This document shows positions 57,259-64,000 of a DNA stretch of 64,000 bases, in pieces. The position numbers and the translations under genes were made by a program. The stretch's first letter is position 1. Each line of letters begins with the position of its first letter. The stretch comes from Pelagicoccus enzymogenes (lineage in GTDB: Bacteria; Verrucomicrobiota; Verrucomicrobiia; Opitutales; Opitutaceae): contig NZ_JACYFG010000061.1 in NCBI RefSeq assembly GCF_014803405.1, positions 62,001 to 126,000 on the forward strand. The letters run 5' to 3'. Below the pieces are notes generated by a model. That model did no database searches. It was not told the DNA's origin and saw only the letters and a program-made list of their open reading frames with translations.

Positions 57259-57570
57259 CGTATCAATATATCGGATACTCTAAACCTCAAATAGAGTAAA
57301 ACTCTCTGACGTAAGCCAAACCACCAGACACCGTCGTCTTTGAATACATCCGCTATAAGCCAAGGGTACAAAAGAACAGCAATATAACTGAATTCATCAT
57401 CCAGCAGATGCATGGCAACTGGTCAGACAAACAATCTGTGTTCATCCTGCAATCTGTGGTTAAGAAACAATTCGCCACGACTTGGAAAAACCTACCCTAA
57501 TCTGCCCGGCCCCCAAGTTTCGCGACCAAGGTCGCTCCTACAAGAAACCCGCACTGCCCCGCTCCTCGCC
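57259..57570. other. convergent intergenic region
   Basis: This 312-bp space lies between the GH115 and haloperoxidase-fusion stop codons. It holds one single-arm REP element (57519-57541) and no gene. I see no strong terminator with a U-tract. Confidence 0.5.
57519..57541 (-). repeat. single REP-like hairpin
   Basis: The minus strand reads GTAGGAGCGACCTTGGTC followed by GCGAA, where GCGACC and GGTCGC form a short stem. This is the compact member of the palindrome family and closely resembles REP sequences of pseudomonads. A near-identical copy lies at 63935-63957. Confidence 0.75.
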
Positions 57571-60500
57571 TCACTTCGCGGCCACCCGCAAACGGTAGAA
57601 GATAGGCGTCGCTCCGCCGCTATCCACCGAAACGCTGCAGCGTACCTTGCCCACGCCTGCGGGCGAGACGATCTCCTGCACCGCGGCATCCGGCACCGGC
57701 TTCCAATCCACCAGGTCATCGGAAAATTCGATCCGGTAGTCCACGCCCGCCACCGAAACCGGCCGCTGGTAGAGTAGCTCGAAACGATCCGTCTCGCCCG
57801 GAAAGACTCTCCAACGCGGCAGTCCGGACCGGTCCGCTGCGTCGAGCCCAAGTCCAAATGCAAACAGCGTAAAGTTGTCGATGCCATCCGCCGCCACCAC
57901 CGCATCCGGCGCCGTATCCTGCCCAAGCAAACGGACCGACGCCCAATCGGCGTACCTTAAAACGCCTTCGGCCGCCTCGGCCGTCCCGCTATAAAAGTCC
58001 TTTGCCTTTTCCCACGCCGAGATTCCGATTTGCGACCCCATAATACGCCCTTGAAAGTCATCGGCCCGCACGTGGATTCCACCGTATAGACGCGATAGGC
58101 CCGCCTGGTCCGCCGCATCGTAGTAGGTCGCCCATTGCAACTGCATGGTCTCCGTCGGCCCGTTTTCGAAATCAAGCCACTCCTCTCCTTCGAAGGTATA
58201 GGACCCTAAGCCGCCGGGGAAAAACGGTGTCCCAGTAATCCCGGTCAAGACCTCCGCCGCCGCCCGGCTAAAGGTCGAATGCCCGGAAACATAGCCAGCG
58301 AAGGGGGGCGTCACGAAGGTGGAAAGCTGGTAGGTCGACCATTGCAAGGCCGGCACCCAGCCTACCCCACCCACTTCGTTCTCCGGATCGTCCGGCTCCC
58401 CCATCCATGTGAAAAGCGCGATTTCCCCCACATGGTCGGCCAGATGGGCATGACGTTGCCCTGGCGCCGCGCTCTCCGACGTAATCAGTTCCGACAAGCC
58501 TGTCTCCAGCGGAAGCCCTTGCGGATGGTAGGAGGGCAAATCCGGATCGCTCGACTGCCCCAGCCCTGCCATGAAACGGATCATGGAAATGGGCCGCACG
58601 TAATCGTAGTGAGCCTTCACGCCCCACGCCGCAATCGCCGCATCCGACACTGCCCCGTTCAACGCCAGGTAGAGTTTCACGTCCCACTCCAACGGATCCA
58701 GCTCCTCGCCTTCCCCCGCAAACCGCCGCTCAAATAGCGGGTGGTCCGACACATCGTTCGCCACCGTATTCCAATGCCCGGGCGGCGTCTCCGAGTGCGG
58801 CCCGTCCGCCCAAAACTCAGCAAGCACCCGCCCGTAGTCGGCATGCTTCACGAGGTTGAGCTCGTAAGGCTCGCCGGTTACCGGATTGCCGCCTGCCGCG
58901 TTGTATCCACTTCCTTGATTCGTGCCCATAGGGTTGTTCAGCGAAGTCGCCGGCCCAATATCCAGCGCCTCCGCCCCGAGACCGGGAGTCGCTGGATCGA
59001 GATAACTGCTGTAGCGCACCACCTCGAGAGCGTCTTGCTGAAAAGCCTGCTCCGTATCGGTTCCCCAAAGCGGCGGAGAACCGGGGTCAAAGTACACGGA
59101 ATCCTCGTCGGCCTTCGACATGGCGAAAGGCTTCACCTTGCCCCAATTCGATCCGAGGAACTCCTGCGTATTGGCCCCTAGCGGCAAGCCATTCTGCGTC
59201 ACGGCATAGTCGAAGGAAATCGGTTGCCAACGGTTCGCCTCGACCATTTCCGTGCCGGAGTCGTTGATATTAAACGGTTCGTTCACTGGCTGGTAGCCCG
59301 TATCATCGACGTATCCATTTTCTTCATTCGCTCCGTCATAGAGGCCGTGCAGCAGGATTGTCGCCGCGATGCGATTGCCAATTGCAGCAGGACTGTCGCC
59401 ATCGATCACCGTCACCTCCGCGTCGTACCCGAGGTCCGCCAAGAGCGCGTCGAAGAGGCTTTGCGAAACGGCGTGTCCGGGGGAGTCCGCGTAGCGATGC
59501 GTCAGGATCCGATAAGCCGCGTAGCTGATCGCTTGCTCGCGGGCAGCGGCCACATCCGCCGCGGAGTGCTTTGCCTGATAGAAGACTCCTTTCGCCGTTT
59601 CGTCGTAAGCCGCCCACGCATCCCACATGGCCGCCGAGACATGATAAAGGTTTCGGGAGTGAACCGTGGGCGCCGGATAATCCTTGCGGATCGCATCGAG
59701 CAAAGCCTCGTTCCAGCGACGTGCCACGGAGTGCCCCTCGTTTGCAAGGCGCACCGTCACCTTCATCGTAGCGGACTCCACACTGCCGGCGAGATTGCGC
59801 ACGCGCACGTGATAGTCGCCTGCATCGGCGGGCTGGGCGCTGGAAAGGACCAGCTCCGAAGCCGTCGCACCGGGAATAAGCTGGTCGTAGTGGTACCATT
59901 GATACTCGACTTCGGGGACTCCATTTGCTCGCGCCTGCAAGCGAACCTCCTGTCCCCTAAACGCATCCTGATCACCCGAAATCTCGGACACCACTGGCGT
60001 GCGAAGTCCGACCGGCAAAGGTTCTTGCACCACCAGCACGTTGTTCGAGGCGGTCATCTCCACATCCGTCAAAGCGACTTCTAAACCACTGGTCCAACGT
60101 ATGCGCACCGAGTGTACGGGCCCGCTGTGATCTCCCAGGCCGAAGTGAGCAACCTGCTCGCCGCTGGAGAGATAGAGACCGGTCGGATTGTATTCGCGAT
60201 ACTGGATCGGCCCGCCTTCGCTGGCTTGTACCCAGATTTTGGAGTTAAACCCGTCTCGGTTCGAAAGAAAACCTTCCGGTCGAATCCGCAAGACGTTCCC
60301 CGATTCGCGATCGTTTCGATAGAGCGACAACGAATCGGTCGTCGAAGCGACCAGCAAATCAAGGTCACCATCGCGATCGTAATCGAAGGCAACCATCCCG
60401 CCTGCATCCGCTTTTTCAACAAGTCCCTCTTTGACGGCCACATCCGCAAAATGCCCCGTACCGTCGTTTTCCCACAAGACCGGCCTCGCCAAATCCTCTG

Positions 60501-61668
60501 GCTTTTCAACCTGCTGAGGATCTGTCGATGCTCCATTCACTTGGGCAAAGTCTAGGTCCCCATCGTTGTCGTAGTCCAACAACTGCCCCCCGCGACTCCA
60601 TCCGCCGCTACGTATGCCGGAAGTATCCGTAAAATCCAGAAACTCTCTGTCGCCGATATTTCGATACAAATGGTTGCCTGCCCGCGTGGCCGCTTTCTCC
60701 GGATCCGAGCTGGGAGCGATCGCCGTCACGATCCAGTCCGGTCTGCCATCACCGTCGACATCGCCGATATCGCCGCCGACACCGCTATCCTCCGCCCCGA
60801 TTCCCGCCGCCAAACTCCCATCGAAAAAGGTTCTATCCCCATTGTTCCACAGCAAGCGACTCCCGTAAAAGTCTGCCGTCAGGAAGAGGTCCGGCCAATT
60901 GTCCAAATCCGTATCCACGAAAGAAGGCGTAAAGGCAAATTGATACTCGCCGCCGCCCACCGCAGGGATGCGCTGCTCCACTCCAGCTTCCGTCGTCGTA
61001 TTTTCGAAATACCCCGGAGCCTGCCTGCCTCGGTTGCGCAAGAGAGCCGAATGCAAATGCACGTTCTCGTCCCCCACTTGGACCGACCAATCTGCGAACG
61101 CCAAGTCCAGCCAGCCGTCCCGGTCGTAGTCGCCCACCGCTACGCTCGCACCGTTGTGCAGAGTCTCGCTACTCAGGTCTGCCCCACGCTGGATCGCCTC
61201 CTCTTTGAAGGTGCCGTTGCCTTGGTTCACGTAGAGATAAAAGCGCGAGTGCGCCACGGTCGTGACCACCAGATCCTGATCCCCGTCGTTGTCGAGGTCC
61301 GCAAACGCCGCTCCCATCGAGTGATAGGCAAACTCCGTAGGCAATTGGGCCGCCTCCGTGGCATCACTAAAAGTTCCGTCGCCGTTATTTCGATACAGGA
61401 TCCCTGGATAAAAGTGTCGAGTGAGAAAGATATCCTGCCAACCGTCGCCATCGAAATCTCCCACGGCGACTCCGCCGCGATAGTGGTAGACGATCTCTCC
61501 CGGAGGAAACTCCGCAGGATCGAGCGTGGAAGGAGCCGTCAAGCCAGCCTCGGTCGAAACCTCCGTAAAGGAGGCTTCCGCTTGTACCCAAAATACGAAC
61601 ACAGCCAGGCAAGCGGCAAAGCACCTGCGAAAATGGGCGAAGTACGGTTTGTTGAGAATACTCATCAT
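57571..61668 (-). CDS. secreted FG-GAP/ASPIC - Ig-like - vanadium haloperoxidase fusion
   Basis: This 1365-residue exported protein has several domains. Residues about 35-480 hold FG-GAP/VCBS beta-propeller repeats (VGDFDGDGWQDIFL, FADLDNDGDQDLVV). An ASPIC/UnbV segment with SVRIRWTSGLEVALTDV lies near 520, and an Ig-like domain at about 545-645 (YQWYHYDQLIPG). A vanadium-dependent haloperoxidase domain covers about 655-1260. It keeps the vanadate-site pattern: KAHYDYVRPIS (Lys, Arg), SGHSTFS (Ser-Gly-His), and RLYGGIH with Arg and His six residues apart. A 95-residue beta tail ends the protein. The start overlaps the upstream gene by 4 bp. It could halogenate or oxidise extracellular substrates, or act as a phosphatase of the same fold. 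Confidence 0.88.
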   Translation of the reverse strand: MMSILNKPYFAHFRRCFAACLAVFVFWVQAEASFTEVSTEAGLTAPSTLDPAEFPPGEIVYHYRGGVAVGDFDGDGWQDIFLTRHFYPGILYRNNGDGTFSDATEAAQLPTEFAYHSMGAAFADLDNDGDQDLVVTTVAHSRFYLYVNQGNGTFKEEAIQRGADLSSETLHNGASVAVGDYDRDGWLDLAFADWSVQVGDENVHLHSALLRNRGRQAPGYFENTTTEAGVEQRIPAVGGGEYQFAFTPSFVDTDLDNWPDLFLTADFYGSRLLWNNGDRTFFDGSLAAGIGAEDSGVGGDIGDVDGDGRPDWIVTAIAPSSDPEKAATRAGNHLYRNIGDREFLDFTDTSGIRSGGWSRGGQLLDYDNDGDLDFAQVNGASTDPQQVEKPEDLARPVLWENDGTGHFADVAVKEGLVEKADAGGMVAFDYDRDGDLDLLVASTTDSLSLYRNDRESGNVLRIRPEGFLSNRDGFNSKIWVQASEGGPIQYREYNPTGLYLSSGEQVAHFGLGDHSGPVHSVRIRWTSGLEVALTDVEMTASNNVLVVQEPLPVGLRTPVVSEISGDQDAFRGQEVRLQARANGVPEVEYQWYHYDQLIPGATASELVLSSAQPADAGDYHVRVRNLAGSVESATMKVTVRLANEGHSVARRWNEALLDAIRKDYPAPTVHSRNLYHVSAAMWDAWAAYDETAKGVFYQAKHSAADVAAAREQAISYAAYRILTHRYADSPGHAVSQSLFDALLADLGYDAEVTVIDGDSPAAIGNRIAATILLHGLYDGANEENGYVDDTGYQPVNEPFNINDSGTEMVEANRWQPISFDYAVTQNGLPLGANTQEFLGSNWGKVKPFAMSKADEDSVYFDPGSPPLWGTDTEQAFQQDALEVVRYSSYLDPATPGLGAEALDIGPATSLNNPMGTNQGSGYNAAGGNPVTGEPYELNLVKHADYGRVLAEFWADGPHSETPPGHWNTVANDVSDHPLFERRFAGEGEELDPLEWDVKLYLALNGAVSDAAIAAWGVKAHYDYVRPISMIRFMAGLGQSSDPDLPSYHPQGLPLETGLSELITSESAAPGQRHAHLADHVGEIALFTWMGEPDDPENEVGGVGWVPALQWSTYQLSTFVTPPFAGYVSGHSTFSRAAAEVLTGITGTPFFPGGLGSYTFEGEEWLDFENGPTETMQLQWATYYDAADQAGLSRLYGGIHVRADDFQGRIMGSQIGISAWEKAKDFYSGTAEAAEGVLRYADWASVRLLGQDTAPDAVVAADGIDNFTLFAFGLGLDAADRSGLPRWRVFPGETDRFELLYQRPVSVAGVDYRIEFSDDLVDWKPVPDAAVQEIVSPAGVGKVRCSVSVDSGGATPIFYRLRVAAK

Positions 61669-63731
61669 TCTGAATCAATCACGGTCTCCACAGCTCGAAC
61701 GCGCAGAAACCAACTTGTCCCCTGCGCCGCTGGCAGATTCGCCTCCACCCACTGGTAGCGTCCATCGGGCGAATCGATGGCCTGCACGGTTTGCGGCGTC
61801 CCCACGAATTCCTTCCAAACATCGAGATCCGAGGACAGCTCGCAGACGAACCGCCTGTCCGCCGCTCCCAGCGGACGCTGGTAGCTTATCCGATACGCGC
61901 CATCTACCCAGTCCAGCCGCGGATCGATCCACTCGAGCTCTGGCAGATCCCCTGCATCGCGCGGATCGGTCGCAAAGAGGTATTCCATGAAGTTTGAAAA
62001 TCCATCGCTATCGAAATCCGCGTCCCGACCGCCAAGGTACGGCAGGGTTCGAGGCGAGAGGCGGGTCTCCCATTCCTGGTATGTAACCGGTTCTAGGATA
62101 CGGATCTCACGATCGACTGGCAGATTCGACAAGGTCTGCACCACCCCGCTGGGCCAACGCACCGTCAACTGGTGGGCATTGCCCGTAAAGTCCCCGAGTC
62201 CAAAATGGGAAGTCACCTCGCTCTGGGCAAGGAAGTGGCTACTGGCCGAAACCTCTCGTAGCTGAACCGGTCCATCCGGCTCGGCCTGCAGTTCGAGGCG
62301 GGCGCCGATCCCGTGCGAATTCGACTTGCGGCCAACGAGATTGACCCGCAGCCAACGGTTATCCGTCACCGTATCGTTGCGGTAGAGGATGGGCTTAGTC
62401 TGGCAATTGGCGATGAAGACGTCGAGGTCGCCATCGTTGTCATAGTCAAAAACGAGAAGTCCCTTTCCCGGGTCCCTATCGGTAAAACCCATCGCGTCAC
62501 TAAAACGTTGATACACGCCATCGTCGTTTCGCCAGTAGGTCGTCTGGTCGATCGATTCGAGGATGCGAGAGGGGTTGTCCAAATCCTGGTGTCCATTGGT
62601 CATGACTAGGTCGAGATCGCCATCGTTGTCGCCATCGAGGAACGCCGTCCCCCAACCCCAGCCCGCTCCGGAGACGCCAGGCCCCGGTCCGACCGACAGG
62701 CTAACATCCTCGAAGCGACGCTCCCCCAGGTTGCGATACAAGCGATTGTCAGAGATCGAGGTGACAAACCAATCCAACAAACCGTCCCCATCGAAGTCGC
62801 CCACATCCGCCCCCATACCATTGCCGTCCAAGCCCACGCCCGTGGCCGCGCCCTCGTCGACGAAGGTTCCATCGCCCCGGTTCCAAAAGAGCTGGCTGGT
62901 CCGGTAGTCGGCCGCCACCAACAGGTCCGGCCAGCCGTCGTTGTCCATGTCGTTAAAACGCGAGGTAAATGCGAAATCGTTGCGCACGCCTGGCGTCGAG
63001 GGCCGCTCCAATCCATTCAAACCCACGCCCGCCGCCAGGGTCTGGTTGGAGAAATAGCCCGGAGCGGGAGCCCCAAGGTTTCTCATAAGGGCATTGTGCT
63101 GCGCGGCGTCCGGGCCGGTTTGCGGCACCTCCCATTCGCTCACGTGAAAGTCGAGGTAGCCGTCCCGATCATAGTCGCCGAAAGAAACCGAAAAACCATG
63201 GTGCTCGATTCCACTCGCCAAGTCAGCTCCCCGAGCAGTCCCCTCCTCCGAGAACGTTCCGTCGCCATTATTTAGATACAGGTAGAAGCGATTGTGGTAG
63301 AGCGTGGTGACGTAGAGGTCGAGATCGCCGTCGTTGTCGATATCCGCCCAAGCCGCCCCGTTGCTATGGTAGGACCCGCCGACGCCCGCCCGCGAGGTTA
63401 TGTCCTGAAAGGTCACCACCCCCTGCGGCCCCGACCGTCCCAAATTTCGGTAGAGAATATCCGGAGCGCCCACCCGCGTCACGAAAAGGTCCACCCAGCC
63501 ATCGCCATCGAAGTCGCCCGCCGCCGCGCCTCCACTCTGGAAATGGATAATCTGCTCCTCTTCGATCGCCACCATTTGCTCATGAAAAATTCCGGACTCC
63601 AAAGTCGCATCGACGAACTGAGCCGAGAGATTCGAGGCCCAGCCAAACAAACCACACAACACCCAGCCAACCACCAACCGCTTCGAAGCACTGGGCAATA
63701 CAGGGGCATAGGATAGAAGTGATCGAATCAT
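61665..63731 (-). CDS. secreted FG-GAP/ASPIC (CRTAC1-like) repeat protein
   Basis: This exported protein of about 688 residues starts at 63731 (MIRSLLSYAPVLPSASKRLV), with a signal ending near NLSAQ. An ATG at 63761 adds ten residues. Repeated calcium-binding FG-GAP motifs (GDFDGDGWVDLFV, ADIDNDGDLDLYV, GDFDGDGLLDWFV) make a seven-blade propeller. The ASPIC/UnbV domain follows (ENQL-type region with QLTVRWPSGVVQTLSNL near 525) and a beta tail resembles that of the next protein. No catalytic residues are recognisable. ATGA overlap with the haloperoxidase-fusion gene indicates coupled translation and a shared extracellular role, perhaps as adhesin or scaffold. Confidence 0.88.
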   Translation of the reverse strand: MIRSLLSYAPVLPSASKRLVVGWVLCGLFGWASNLSAQFVDATLESGIFHEQMVAIEEEQIIHFQSGGAAAGDFDGDGWVDLFVTRVGAPDILYRNLGRSGPQGVVTFQDITSRAGVGGSYHSNGAAWADIDNDGDLDLYVTTLYHNRFYLYLNNGDGTFSEEGTARGADLASGIEHHGFSVSFGDYDRDGYLDFHVSEWEVPQTGPDAAQHNALMRNLGAPAPGYFSNQTLAAGVGLNGLERPSTPGVRNDFAFTSRFNDMDNDGWPDLLVAADYRTSQLFWNRGDGTFVDEGAATGVGLDGNGMGADVGDFDGDGLLDWFVTSISDNRLYRNLGERRFEDVSLSVGPGPGVSGAGWGWGTAFLDGDNDGDLDLVMTNGHQDLDNPSRILESIDQTTYWRNDDGVYQRFSDAMGFTDRDPGKGLLVFDYDNDGDLDVFIANCQTKPILYRNDTVTDNRWLRVNLVGRKSNSHGIGARLELQAEPDGPVQLREVSASSHFLAQSEVTSHFGLGDFTGNAHQLTVRWPSGVVQTLSNLPVDREIRILEPVTYQEWETRLSPRTLPYLGGRDADFDSDGFSNFMEYLFATDPRDAGDLPELEWIDPRLDWVDGAYRISYQRPLGAADRRFVCELSSDLDVWKEFVGTPQTVQAIDSPDGRYQWVEANLPAAQGTSWFLRVRAVETVIDSE

Positions 63732-63934
63732 CGGGGGGACAGAAATTACGGTCTCAGCCATAGCATGAGAAGGGTAACCGAACGATAAGGGGAAACCGTG
63801 AAGATTACCACGCGCCCCCGCGAAAAGAACTCCCCAAAACGGGGGATATTGAGAACAACAATCAGGAGCGTTCCGAGCCAGAGGCGACAACCCTCACTTG
63901 CCCGCTACCCCACAACCAGATTCCCACCTTCGCT

Positions 63935-63957
63935 TTCGCGACCAAGATCGCTCCTAC
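63935..63957 (-). repeat. single REP-like hairpin
   Basis: The minus strand reads GTAGGAGCGATCTTGGTC followed by GCGAA. It differs from the copy at 57519-57541 by one base. It lies upstream of the FG-GAP operon near the window edge. No gene is visible from 63732 to 64000. Confidence 0.72.
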
Positions 63958-64000
63958 CTCTTCTAACGATTAGCAACCGGTTCCCGTTGACCGGGATCCC

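Overview
The window reads as a chromosomal segment of a fairly G+C-rich, Gram-negative member of the Verrucomicrobia (Opitutales / Puniceicoccaceae-like). This is inferred from gene style: a TonB-dependent receptor with the 'FELSPF' N-terminus typical of that group, many secreted polysaccharide-active enzymes, ASPIC/FG-GAP secreted proteins and weak Shine-Dalgarno sites. I see no phage, IS element or CRISPR array.

Layout. (1) About 1-14500: a nitrate/nitrite assimilation island. nirB and nirD run rightward. Running leftward are a PP2C-kinase fusion, a NarK-type transporter, a NrtABCD-type ABC importer with two ATPases and an oversized permease, and a soluble NasS-like sensor; a divergent LysR regulator closes the block. 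Sigma-54-like sites, terminators and a tandem-hairpin nirB leader suggest nitrogen control. No nitrate reductase lies inside the window. (2) 14500-18250: a secreted PQQ dehydrogenase with an inserted cytochrome c domain, preceded by MerR/GyrI and GyrI-like genes. (3) 18380-24000: a secreted unknown protein, tRNA-Thr with duplicated 3' ends, a dihydroorotase-like amidohydrolase, a TonB_C-like protein, tRNA-Phe and a decayed stretch. (4) 24000-32460: a glycan block with GH26-like and GH72/GH5-like hydrolases, a TonB-dependent receptor, a GH43 xylosidase/arabinosidase and a LacI regulator. (5) 33400-38830: a second LacI regulator, an alpha/alpha-toroid-like secreted protein, a PafA-like phosphatase and an HGSNAT-like membrane acetyltransferase.

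(6) 39126-50855: a myo-inositol block with a sodium:solute symporter, two Gfo/Idh dehydrogenases (one IolG-like), an SDR, iolB, iolD, iolE, a transaldolase-family gene and an iolA/mmsA dehydrogenase. iolC (kinase) and iolJ (aldolase) are absent. The transaldolase-family gene sits exactly where they would be needed, which suggests a kinase-free route to malonate semialdehyde. (7) 50880-57260: GH2, phytase/esterase-like and GH115 genes. (8) 57570-63730: two large secreted FG-GAP/ASPIC proteins in a 4-bp-overlapping operon, one fused to an Ig-like and a vanadium-haloperoxidase domain.

At sequence level, three things cut across the genes. A REP-like palindrome family recurs between genes. A second repeat trails both tRNA genes. 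The heptamer TGGATAC occurs about 43 times by hand count, in all reading frames and both orientations.
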